From positions 942,501 to 1,006,500 of the forward strand of contig NZ_LT607750.1 in assembly GCF_900090235.1 (NCBI RefSeq): a stretch of 64,000 bases of DNA. Reading direction: 5' to 3'. The notes beneath the pieces are model-generated. The model had not been told where the DNA came from. It ran no database searches and saw only the letters and a list, made by a program, of their open reading frames with translations. The position numbers and the translations under genes were made by a program. Positions 49,344 through 56,896 of this stretch are shown piece by piece (position 1 is the first letter of the stretch; each line of letters starts with the position of its first letter). This DNA comes from Micromonospora echinaurantiaca (lineage in GTDB: Bacteria > Actinomycetota > Actinomycetes > Mycobacteriales > Micromonosporaceae).

Positions 49344-49406
49344 TAATCGGATGACGCTCAGCAGGGGCTGATCCCGCCCTGCGCCCTGCCCGCCATCAGA
49401 CGATCA
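49344..49406. repeat. Family A palindromic element, copy 3 (63 nt)
   Basis: It opens TAATCGGATGACGCTCAGCA and ends CATCAGACGATCA, aligned without gaps to copies at 9920 and 33389. It is located in the merR/methyltransferase convergent junction. Confidence 0.82.
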
Positions 49407-49418
49407 TGTGGTGACGCG

Positions 49419-50234
49419 TTATCTGACTGCGGCCGAGGCGAGCAGGGCCGCCGTGGGGAGGGCCAGGAGGCCGCCGTCGGCGCGGAAGTCGGCGGTGAGG
49501 CGGTCGTACTGGGCGCGGATGCGGGCGACCGCGTCCGGTGGCTGGTTTTCCATCAGCAGCCCCAGCGCGCCGATGCCGTTGACCGGGCCGCTCCACCAGT
49601 CCTCGGGGTCGGTGCGGTGCACCCAGCTGAGCGTCTCGCACCGCACGTCGGCCAGCCCGACCCCGGTCAGCAGGCCGGACACGCCCTCGGCGGTGCGCGG
49701 GAAGTCCTTGTCCGCATCGAGCCTCGGCATCACCGCCGGACGCTCGACGCCCGCCGCGTCGAATACCTGGCCCCAGAGCCGCTGAAGCGGCGGCTGAGGG
49801 TACGGCCAGATGGTCACCGCGATCCGGCCCGGAGCGCGCACCACGCGGCGCAACTCGGCCAACGCTGCCGCGGGATCCCCCACGTGGTTGAGCACGAAGT
49901 TGGCGACGGCCGCATCGACGTGGTCATCAGGGAACGGCAGGTGGGGCAGCGCCGCCTGCCGCACCTCCTCGGCCGCGGGGACCCGCCGGCGGGCCGCCGC
50001 CACCATGCTGGGCTCGGCGTCCACGGCGATGACGGTGGCGCCGCGGGCGCACGCCAGCGCGGCCACCGTCCCGGTCCCGGTCCCGGCGTCCAGCACCCGC
50101 GTGCCGGCGACGACGCCGGCGGCGTCCAGCAACGACGCTGCCGGCTGGGCGCAGAGGGCGGCGAAGCTGCGCTGGTACGCCGCGGCACGCCCTGCCCAGC
50201 GGGACCGTTCGTGGTCGTCGAACGCTGTCGTCAC
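49419..50234 (-). CDS. SAM-dependent class I methyltransferase
   Basis: A 271-residue methyltransferase (Methyltransf_11/25 type). SAM-binding motif I is TRVLDAGTGTGTVAALACAR, the acidic end of strand 2 is IAVDAEPSMV, motif II is LPFPDDHVDAAVANFVLNHV and motif III is LRRVVRAPGRIAVTIWPYPQ. It starts at GTG 50234 (TTAFDDHERSRWAGRAAAY); the longer frame adds Arg-rich non-conserved residues. It resembles UbiE/phosphatidylethanolamine N-methyltransferase-like enzymes, but the acceptor is unknown. It is alone, converging with merR. Confidence 0.88.
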   Translation of the reverse strand: MTTAFDDHERSRWAGRAAAYQRSFAALCAQPAASLLDAAGVVAGTRVLDAGTGTGTVAALACARGATVIAVDAEPSMVAAARRRVPAAEEVRQAALPHLPFPDDHVDAAVANFVLNHVGDPAAALAELRRVVRAPGRIAVTIWPYPQPPLQRLWGQVFDAAGVERPAVMPRLDADKDFPRTAEGVSGLLTGVGLADVRCETLSWVHRTDPEDWWSGPVNGIGALGLLMENQPPDAVARIRAQYDRLTADFRADGGLLALPTAALLASAAVR

Positions 50235-50341
50235 TGGCCACCCCCCCGGAACAGATCTTGAGGGAGTCAACCTAGCGGACCGCCGGCCACCTGCGGGCGT
50301 GCGACGACGACCGGTGCCGGCCCGGCGGCCGCTCTGATCGT

Positions 50342-50383
50342 GTCGATACCTCTGAGGCATCAATATGACTCAGAGGTATCACG
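50342..50383. repeat. Family D palindromic element, copy 2 (42 nt)
   Basis: GATACCTCTGAG (50345-50356) pairs exactly with CTCAGAGGTATC (50369-50380); inner CAT/ATG pairs continue the stem. Same length and layout as the perfect copy at 16421. Unlike most elements it is not at a convergent junction, but next to the sigma-factor remnant. Confidence 0.78.
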
Positions 50384-50488
50384 CTCCACCGCCACAATCC
50401 CGCCGGGAAGACGGCAGAATTTCCACCTTGGCCGACAACCGGATCCTGGTGCGGCGCCGATAGAAGGGTGCCGAAGAGAGGAGTCCAG

Positions 50489-50717
50489 TTGTCGGCAGCA
50501 GAGGACGAGGAGTACGTCGAGTACGTCTCGGTGGCGCTGAGCAGGCTGCGGCGTTCCGCGTACTTGCTGTGCGGTGACGTGCATCGCGCCGACGACATCG
50601 TGCAGTCCGCCCTGGTGACGGTCTACTTGCGCTGGTCGAAGATCAGGAGGGTCGAGAACCTCGACGGATATGTGCACCGGATCCTGGTGCGCCGCTACCT
50701 CGACGAACACCTCCGCC
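50489..50717 (+). pseudogene. Truncated SigE-like ECF sigma factor (region 2 only)
   Basis: From a TTG at 50489 with GAGAGGAG 5 nt upstream, the frame encodes SAAEDEEYVEYVSVALSRLR, RSAYLLCGDVHRADDIVQSA, LVTVYLRWSKIRRVENLDGY and VHRILVRRYLDEHLRR. This is sigma region 2 of the actinobacterial SigE-family ECF factors. After about 50717 the family match stops abruptly and region 4 (promoter -35 recognition) is absent. The frame runs on only as GC-rich noise overlapping the next gene. The break coincides with the start of an unrelated in-frame protein end, so a deletion removed region 4. Confidence 0.8.
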
Positions 50718-50804
50718 GCTGCCCTCAACGACGAAGGCACGCAGGTCGCCGGTCTGAGTGGGCACAAGCCGGTGCTGTGGAGCTGCCCGACAGGTGCGGA
50801 CTGA
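50718..50804 (+). pseudogene. C-terminal remnant of a second gene joined at the deletion
   Basis: In a different frame, bases 50718-50804 encode 28 residues, starting AALNDEGTQVAGLSGHKPVL, then a stop. The D-E-G-T-x-V-A-G pattern looks like the last blade of a beta-propeller/WD40-like protein of the kind often encoded just after SigE-type sigma genes. No start codon belongs to it. The parent gene identity is inferred. Confidence 0.55.
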
Positions 50805-50823
50805 GGGCCGAAGGGCCGATCAC

Positions 50824-51744
50824 TCACCCGGTGCTGGCCAGGCGGGCCAGCACCGGGGTGAGCGGGTCGAGCGCGTCGACGCGTACGACGAAGCGGGTGA
50901 CGCCCCAGCGGCGCCGGTGCTCGGCGACCGCCGCGACGATCTCGTCCTCGGTGCCGATCAGCACGAACGGGGTGGCCAGCAGTTCGGCGACGGTCAAGCC
51001 GGTCTCCTCGGCGGTCTTCGCGGCGGCCGCCTCGGCGTCGTCGGTCACCACGACCTGCTGCACCAGCGCCTCCAGCGCCGGCGGCTCGGCCCGCCCGGCC
51101 GCCCCGGCGGCCACGCACGCCAACTGGTGCTCGATCTCCGCCGCCCGCCAGCGCACCTCGTGCTGGTGCCCGTCGGGCAGCGTACGGCCCAGCCCGGCCA
51201 GCCCGACGACGTCGGCGTGGGCGCCCGCCCAGCGCAGCAGCGTGGAGTTCGCCCCGCCGAAGGTGAGCGGGATCCGCCGTACCGGGCGCGGGGTCTCCAG
51301 CCGGGCCGCCCGCATCGCCAGCTCCGGGGTGTCGACGGTGACCTCGTCGCCGTCGAGCAGGGCCCGGACCGCCTCGGCGACGGCCACGCAGCGGCGGACC
51401 CGACCGGCGACGTCGGGGCGCTCGCGGCCGATCCCGCGCCATTCCGCCGGCGTGTGACCGGCACCGAGACCGAGCCGCGCCCGGCCGCCGGAGAGCAGGT
51501 CGAGGGTGGCCACGTCCGAGGCGAGCAGCATCGGCTCGCGGACACCGGCGTTCGACACGTACGACCCGAGGCCGATCGTGGAGGTCACCGCGGCCGCGGC
51601 GGCCAGCGCGACGAACGGCGACGCGACCGCGCCGGGGTGGTCGGCGGCGAGCAGCGCGTCGTAGCCGGCCGCCTCGGCCCGCCGGGCCAGGTCCAGCCAG
51701 CCCGGGCCGTCGGTCGGCTGGGCCTGGAGGGAGAAGATCGCCAT
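50824..51744 (-). CDS. LLM-class F420-dependent oxidoreductase
   Basis: A 306-residue TIM-barrel luciferase-like protein: WLDLARRAEAAGYDALLAAD, TSTIGLGSYVSNAGVREPML, ATLDLLSGGRARLGLGAGHT and IPLTFGGANSTLLRWAGAHA. The GLGAGHTPAEW stretch matches the TIGR03621 F420-dependent subgroup. The cofactor is predicted to be F420 rather than FMN, consistent with npdG in the same window. The substrate is unknown; many members reduce or oxidise hydrophobic or xenobiotic compounds. The ATG at 51744 is the start. LtrA lies 75 nt upstream on the same strand. Confidence 0.9.
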   Translation of the reverse strand: MAIFSLQAQPTDGPGWLDLARRAEAAGYDALLAADHPGAVASPFVALAAAAAVTSTIGLGSYVSNAGVREPMLLASDVATLDLLSGGRARLGLGAGHTPAEWRGIGRERPDVAGRVRRCVAVAEAVRALLDGDEVTVDTPELAMRAARLETPRPVRRIPLTFGGANSTLLRWAGAHADVVGLAGLGRTLPDGHQHEVRWRAAEIEHQLACVAAGAAGRAEPPALEALVQQVVVTDDAEAAAAKTAEETGLTVAELLATPFVLIGTEDEIVAAVAEHRRRWGVTRFVVRVDALDPLTPVLARLASTG

Positions 51745-51819
51745 TCGCCCACCCTGCCGCCCGTCCGCCCCGGGTGGCCAGCCGAACCACCCCGTTTCTG
51801 CTACCGGCAGACCCGCGGC

Positions 51820-53154
51820 TCAGGTGGAGGGCTCGTGCTCGGCGTGGTCGTGCCAGCGGGCGCGGACGGCGGCCTCGTGCGCCTCGTGCTCGGCCTTCTC
51901 CTGGAAGACCACGTCACGCAGGGCGCGCCGGGAGTCGGCCAGCACCACCACCTCTACGGTCACCAGCCCCACGCAGATCGCGGTCAGCAGGGCGAGCGCG
52001 GCGAGCCCGGGCAGCCGCCCGGCGACCGGGATGGCGGCGATCAGCAGCACCACCGTGCCGAGCCGGCTCCAGGAGAGCGTGCGCAGGGTGCGCAGCTGGA
52101 AGAGCATGTTGGCGGAGAGGTAGCAGGCCACCCCGCCGAAGAGCAGCGGTACGCCCGGGCCGTGCGGCGCCTCGGACAGCGGCACGTCGGGGTCGGCGAT
52201 GTCGTGCACGATCTCCTCGGCGCCCAGCGCGAACAGGATGATGCCGGCGATCATCACCAGGTAGAAGTAGGCGTAGGCGTCCCGCGCCATGGCGACCCGG
52301 GAGCGGCCCTTCGCCACGTGCAGCGCGATCCGGGCGGCCGGCCCGACCACGTCGTAGTGCGCCCACCAGAGCGCGGCGGTGAAGAAGATGCCGAGCACCG
52401 CCGCCGCGACGGCCGGCCAGGTCGGCGGCTGGCCGAGCAGGTTGCTGCCGACGCCGACCGAGATCACCGACTCGCCCAGGGCGATGATCAGGATGAGGTC
52501 GTACCGCTCGGTCCAGTGTTCCGCCGAGGTCACCGTCCAGCCCCAGGCCCCGGCGACCAGACCCATGCCGTACTGGAGCACGACCACGCTGACCCAGAGG
52601 CCGTCCCGCACCCCGTCGGCGAGGCCGGGATCGTCGATCAGCGGTGGGATCAGCGCGGCGCCGACGAGCAGCAGCGTGCTGGCCACCAGTTCGGGCGAGT
52701 ACTTCAGCAGCAGCCGGCGCTCGCCGGGCCGCTCCTTGGCGACGTGCCAGTAGAGCAGCAGGTGCACGGCCCGGATCACCAGGTAGCTGATCGCGACCAC
52801 CATCGGCCCGGCGGCCATCTCCTGGGTCGGGCCGAACGCCTGGGGCAGCGAGAGCGCGAAGCAGAACAGGGCCGCCATGGCGAGGACCATCAGCGCGGGG
52901 ACGAAGCCCTCGCCGAGCCGGACCCGGGTGGCCACCACGCAGTGCACCACCCAGACCCACCAGAGCACGGCGAGCACCAGCATGGCGTGCAGCAGGCTGC
53001 GGCCGGTGACGTCCATCGCGGTGGCCCGGGTGATGATGAAGAACGAGAAGACGAAGACCAGGTCGAAGAAGACCTCGAACCGGTCCACCCGGGCGCCGGG
53101 GGCGATCGAGATGGCCGGGCCCAACCGTCCGCGCCGCCGGTCTCCGCCCATCAA
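51820..53154 (-). CDS. Low temperature requirement protein A (LtrA) family membrane protein
   Basis: A 444-residue membrane protein with about twelve helices. LtrA-family marks are RFEVFFDLVFVFSFFIITRA in the first helix, LHAMLVLAVLWWVWVVHCVV, TERYDLILIIALGESVISVG and ALWWAHYDVVGPAARIALHV. The charged tail HEAHEAAVRARWHDHAEHEP is rich in His and Glu. LtrA was named from a cold-sensitive Listeria mutant; its biochemical role is not known. The ATG at 53154 is the first in frame. The divergent or overlapping alternatives in this stretch show no family features. Confidence 0.92.
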   Translation of the reverse strand: MMGGDRRRGRLGPAISIAPGARVDRFEVFFDLVFVFSFFIITRATAMDVTGRSLLHAMLVLAVLWWVWVVHCVVATRVRLGEGFVPALMVLAMAALFCFALSLPQAFGPTQEMAAGPMVVAISYLVIRAVHLLLYWHVAKERPGERRLLLKYSPELVASTLLLVGAALIPPLIDDPGLADGVRDGLWVSVVVLQYGMGLVAGAWGWTVTSAEHWTERYDLILIIALGESVISVGVGSNLLGQPPTWPAVAAAVLGIFFTAALWWAHYDVVGPAARIALHVAKGRSRVAMARDAYAYFYLVMIAGIILFALGAEEIVHDIADPDVPLSEAPHGPGVPLLFGGVACYLSANMLFQLRTLRTLSWSRLGTVVLLIAAIPVAGRLPGLAALALLTAICVGLVTVEVVVLADSRRALRDVVFQEKAEHEAHEAAVRARWHDHAEHEPST

Positions 53155-53198
53155 CCCACTGTCGCAGCGCGCCCACCACCGGGGAGGCGAAATCCGGC

Positions 53199-53777
53199 TC
53201 AGCCCGGGGACCGGTACCGCAGTCCGTCCATCAACAGATCGAGCAGTCGGCTCGCCTGCTCCCGCTGGGCTGGCTCACCGGCGGCGAGGGAGACCCCGCT
53301 CAGCCCGGCCAGCACGTCCTCCGGCCGGACGTCCGGCCGCACCGCGCCGGCCGCGGCGGCCGCGTCGAGCAGCCGGGTGAGCGTGGCGATCAGCCGGTCG
53401 CGGCTCTGCGCGTACGGGTTGCTGCCGGCGACGATCACCATCCGCAGCGCGTCGGCCATGCCGCGCTTGGTGGCGAGGTAGTCGACGAACCGGTCCATCC
53501 AGGCCCGGGTGGCCGCATCGGGCGGCAACTGCCCGAGCAGGTCCTCCGCCGAGTCGCAGAGCTTGGCCAACTCGTTGCGGTACGCCGCCTCGACCAGCGC
53601 CTCCCGGGTGGGGAAGTGGCGGTAGAGGGTGCCGATGCCGACCCCGGCGTCCTTGGCGACGGCGTCCAGGGTTACCTCCGCGCCGGGTCGGGAAAACGCC
53701 CGTACCGCGGCGTCGAGCAGTCGCTCGCGGTTGCGTCGCGCGTCGGCGCGCAACGGTCGGGGGGCGATCTCCGGCAC
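53199..53777 (-). CDS. TetR-family transcriptional regulator
   Basis: A 192-residue TetR protein: LRADARRNRERLLDAAVRAF, TLDAVAKDAGVGIGTLYRHF and PTREALVEAAYRNELAKLCD form the DNA-binding domain; the C-terminal ligand domain includes WMDRFVDYLATKRGMADALR and RLLDLLMDGL. The C-terminal part matches the TetR_C_49/SbtR-like group. The GTG at 53777 has GGAGGAG 3 nt upstream. It is divergent from the SDR gene, with two operators between, so it most likely represses the SDR gene and itself. Confidence 0.92.
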   Translation of the reverse strand: MPEIAPRPLRADARRNRERLLDAAVRAFSRPGAEVTLDAVAKDAGVGIGTLYRHFPTREALVEAAYRNELAKLCDSAEDLLGQLPPDAATRAWMDRFVDYLATKRGMADALRMVIVAGSNPYAQSRDRLIATLTRLLDAAAAAGAVRPDVRPEDVLAGLSGVSLAAGEPAQREQASRLLDLLMDGLRYRSPG

Positions 53778-53863
53778 GGCTCCTCCTGGTGTCGTCCACG
53801 GCCTGCAGGCCGGCGTCCACGGCCCGCAGGCCGGCGTTCACGCCCGCGGGGCCGGTTGGCAAA

Positions 53864-53908
53864 CGGAGGCTCCTCCGGTTAGCCTCGGTCGTAACGGAGG
53901 ATCCTCCG
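53864..53908. promoter_or_regulatory. Two TetR operators between tetR and SDR genes
   Basis: CGGAGG-CT-CCTCCG (53864-53877) and CGGAGG-AT-CCTCCG (53895-53908) are perfect dyads 31 bp apart, each inside a wider AACGGAGGNTCCTCCG context. The pairing and spacing suit two TetR dimers on one face of the DNA. Confidence 0.82.
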
Positions 53909-53963
53909 CTTCTCATCGTAGCGGCCGGGTGCGGGTCCGCGCCGGGCCGGACAAGGACGGATC

Positions 53964-54911
53964 ATGACCACCAGCACACCTGTCAACACGCCCTTCACCA
54001 GCGAGAGCACGGCCCTGGAGGTGGTGCGGGGCATCGACCTCGCCGGGCGGCGAGCCGTCGTCACCGGCGGCGCCTCCGGCATCGGCGTGGAGACCGCCCG
54101 CGCGCTCGCCGCCGCCGGAGCCGACGTCACCCTGGCGGTACGCAACCCCGAGGCCGGCCAGCGGGCCGCCGCGGAGATCACCGGCAGCACCGGCAACGAC
54201 CGGGTCCTCGTCGCCCCGCTCGACCTGGCCGACCTGGCGTCGGTGGCCACCTTCGTGTCGACCTGGGACGGCCCGTTGCACATCCTGGTCAACAACGCCG
54301 GCATCATGGCCTCCCCGGAGATGCGCACCCCGCAGGGCTGGGAGATGCAGTTCGCCACCAACCACCTGGGCCACTTCGCGCTGACCACCGGGCTGCACCG
54401 GTCGCTGGCCGCGGCCGGCGGCGCGCGCGTCGTCTCGGTCAGCTCGGCCGCCCACCTGCGCTCGCCGGTGGTCTTCGAGGACATCCATTTCGAGCGCCGC
54501 CCGTACGACCCGTGGCTGGCGTACGGGCAGTCCAAGACGGCCAACGTGCTCTTCGCGGTGGACGCGACCCGACGCTGGGCCGACGACGGCATCCTGGTCA
54601 ACGCGCTGATGCCGGGCGCGATCCGGACCAACCTGCAGCGCTACGTCAGCGACGAGGACCTGGCCCGGATGCGGGCGCAGAGCGGCGGCGGGGCCGCGCA
54701 GTGGAAGACCCCGGAGCGGGGCGCCGCCACCTCGGTGCTGGTCGCCACGTCGCCGCTGCTGAACGGCGTCGGCGGCCGCTACTTCGAGGACTGCCAGGAG
54801 GCCGGCCCGAACCAGCCGGGCACCCGCACCGGCTACGCCCCGTACGCCCGGGACCCGGAGGCGGCCGGGCGGCTCTGGCAGGTCTCGGAGGAGACCCTGC
54901 GGGCGGCCTGA
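53964..54911 (+). CDS. Short-chain dehydrogenase/reductase (SDR), TetR-controlled
   Basis: A 315-residue SDR of the retinol-dehydrogenase/WW-oxidoreductase-like group. NAD(P) motif: AVVTGGASGIGVETARALAA; NNAG motif: HILVNNAGIMASPE; catalytic Ser in VVSVSSAAHLRSP; Tyr and Lys in WLAYGQSKTANVLFA. All four catalytic residues are present. The ATG at 53964 begins with a 20-residue Thr/Ser-rich tail. It is divergent from tetR across two operators and ends at a strong hairpin shared with sucB. Substrate unknown. Confidence 0.93.
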   Translation: MTTSTPVNTPFTSESTALEVVRGIDLAGRRAVVTGGASGIGVETARALAAAGADVTLAVRNPEAGQRAAAEITGSTGNDRVLVAPLDLADLASVATFVSTWDGPLHILVNNAGIMASPEMRTPQGWEMQFATNHLGHFALTTGLHRSLAAAGGARVVSVSSAAHLRSPVVFEDIHFERRPYDPWLAYGQSKTANVLFAVDATRRWADDGILVNALMPGAIRTNLQRYVSDEDLARMRAQSGGGAAQWKTPERGAATSVLVATSPLLNGVGGRYFEDCQEAGPNQPGTRTGYAPYARDPEAAGRLWQVSEETLRAA

Positions 54912-54930
54912 CCGCCCGCCGAGACGACGA

Positions 54931-54961
54931 AAAGGGCGCCCCGGTCACCGGGGCGCCCTTT
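54931..54961. terminator. Bidirectional terminator between SDR and sucB
   Basis: AAAGGGCGCCCCGGT (54931-54945) pairs with ACCGGGGCGCCCTTT (54947-54961), a near-perfect stem with A and T ends on both sides. This is the most classical intrinsic terminator in the window. Confidence 0.9.
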
Positions 54962-54975
54962 CGCGTACTACCGAA

Positions 54976-56823
54976 CTACAGGCCCAGCTCGGCCTCGAAG
55001 TTGCCGGCCTCCAGCCGCTCCTTGACCGCGGCCAGGAAGCGGGCCGCGTCCGCGCCGTCGATCAGCCGGTGGTCGTAGGAGAGGGCCAGGTAGATCATCG
55101 ACCGGACCGCGACGACCTCGCCCAGCTCCGGGTCGTTGACCACGACCGGGCGCTTGACCACGGCACCCGTGCCGAGCATCGCCGACTGCGGCGACGGCAC
55201 GATCGGGGTGTCGAACAGGGCGCCCCGGCTGCCGGTGTTGGTCAGCGTGAAGGTCGCCCCGGCGATCTCGTCCGGGCTGATCTTGTTGGTCCGGGTGCGC
55301 TCGGCCAGGTCGGCCACCCGCTTGGCGATCCCGCCCAGGTTCAGGTCACCGGCGTTGTGGATGACCGGCACCAGCAGACCCCGCTCGGTGTCCACGGCGA
55401 TGCCGAGGTGCTCCGCGTCCGGGTAGGTGATCGTCCCGCCCTCGAGGTCCATCCGCGCGTTGACGATCGGGTACGTCTGCAGCGCCTCGACCGCGGCGAG
55501 GGCGAAGAACGGCAGGAAGGACAGCTTCACGCCGTGCCGCTGGAGGAAGGAGTCCTTGGCCCGGGCCCGCAGCTTGGCGATCTTGGTGACGTCCACCTCG
55601 ACCACCGTGGTGAGCTGCGCCATCTCGTGCAGCGACTCGTGCATCCGCTTGGCGATGGCCGCGCGGATCCGCGGCAGCTTCTCAGTGGTGCCCCGCTTCG
55701 TGCTCGGGGTCGGCTTCGCGGCCGGCTTGGCCGGGGCCGCCGCCGGGGCGGGCTGCGCCGGAGCCGCCTTCGCCGCCTTGGCCCGCTCGGCCGCCTCCAG
55801 CACGTCCTGCTTGCGGATCCGGCCACCCACGCCGGTGCCGTTCACCGAGGACAGGTCGACGCCGTGCTCGCTGGCCAGCTTGCGCACCAGCGGGGTCACG
55901 TAGCCGGCCGCCTCCTCGCCGCCACCCTGGGCGGGCGCGGACGGGCGCTGCGGCGTCGCCGTGGGGGCCGGGGGAGTGGCCCGCTGCTCGGCCTGCGCCG
56001 GCTGGGCAGCGATCTCGGCCTCCGCCGCCGGCTCGTTGTAGGACAGGCCCGGCGTCGGCTCCTGCACCTGCGGCTCGGGCTTCGGCTCCGGCTTGGGCTC
56101 GGGCTTGGCCTCGGCCTTGGGCTCCGGCTTCGCCTTGGGCTCCGGCTTCGCCTCGGGCTGCGGCTTCGGCTCGGGCTTCGCCTCGGCCGGAGCCGCGCCG
56201 GCGGCACCGATCACGGCCAGCTCCGCACCGACCGCGGCGGTCTCGTCCTCGGCGACCTTGATCTCCAGCACGGTGCCGGCGACCGGGGACGGGATCTCGG
56301 TGTCCACCTTGTCGGTGGAGACCTCCAGCAGCGGCTCGTCCACCTCGACGGTCTCGCCGACCTGCTTGAGCCAGCGGGTGACCGTACCCTCGGTGACGCT
56401 CTCGCCGAGGGCCGGCATGGTGACCGGGGTGCCTCCGCCCGACGGCGCCGGGGCGGCCTGGGCCGGCGCCGGCTCCTCGACGGCCGGCTGCTCGGCCTCG
56501 GCCTGCGGCTCCGCGGCCGCCTCGGCGGCCTGCTCGGCCGGCTGCTCCTGCGGCGGGGCGGCCTCGCCGCCGCCGGCGGCCTCGCCCTCACCGGAGATCA
56601 CCGCCAGCTCGCTGCCGACCTCGGCAGTCTCGTCCTCGCCGACCACGATCCGGCTCAGCACGCCCGCCGCGGGGGACGGGATCTCGGTGTCGACCTTGTC
56701 CGTCGACACCTCGAGCAGCGGCTCGTCGACCTCGACGGTGTCGCCCTCCTGCTTGAGCCAGCGCGTGACGGTGCCCTCGGTGACGCTCTCGCCGAGCCGG
56801 GGCATGGTGACCGATACCGGCAT
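54976..56823 (-). CDS. sucB: Dihydrolipoamide acyltransferase E2 (SucB, actinobacterial type)
   Basis: A 615-residue E2. Two lipoyl domains carry lysines K43 and K172 in the same [14 protein letters not shown] motif. Ala/Pro/Glu linkers join them, including a KPEPK repeat tract (about 215-255). Next come the E3-binding domain ([20 protein letters not shown], about 312-347) and the acyltransferase core ending in the active-site His of [21 protein letters not shown]02927-type proteins are named succinyltransferase, but in corynebacteria and mycobacteria the same protein is the E2 shared by pyruvate and oxoglutarate dehydrogenases. An SD (AAGGAG) precedes the ATG. It follows lpdA (73 nt) on one transcript. 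Confidence 0.94.
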   Translation of the reverse strand: MPVSVTMPRLGESVTEGTVTRWLKQEGDTVEVDEPLLEVSTDKVDTEIPSPAAGVLSRIVVGEDETAEVGSELAVISGEGEAAGGGEAAPPQEQPAEQAAEAAAEPQAEAEQPAVEEPAPAQAAPAPSGGGTPVTMPALGESVTEGTVTRWLKQVGETVEVDEPLLEVSTDKVDTEIPSPVAGTVLEIKVAEDETAAVGAELAVIGAAGAAPAEAKPEPKPQPEAKPEPKAKPEPKAEAKPEPKPEPKPEPQVQEPTPGLSYNEPAAEAEIAAQPAQAEQRATPPAPTATPQRPSAPAQGGGEEAAGYVTPLVRKLASEHGVDLSSVNGTGVGGRIRKQDVLEAAERAKAAKAAPAQPAPAAAPAKPAAKPTPSTKRGTTEKLPRIRAAIAKRMHESLHEMAQLTTVVEVDVTKIAKLRARAKDSFLQRHGVKLSFLPFFALAAVEALQTYPIVNARMDLEGGTITYPDAEHLGIAVDTERGLLVPVIHNAGDLNLGGIAKRVADLAERTRTNKISPDEIAGATFTLTNTGSRGALFDTPIVPSPQSAMLGTGAVVKRPVVVNDPELGEVVAVRSMIYLALSYDHRLIDGADAARFLAAVKERLEAGNFEAELGL

Positions 56824-56896
56824 CTCTTAAGACTCCTTCATTCCCCTGGTGCGATCTCGCCCGTCTGCCGCCGGACGCCGCGGAATCAATTCTCGA

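Noticed and set aside
50758..53481. Plus-strand open frame of about 900 codons over the LLM and LtrA genes
   Set aside because: Low-complexity antisense translation; the minus-strand genes show clear family motifs instead.
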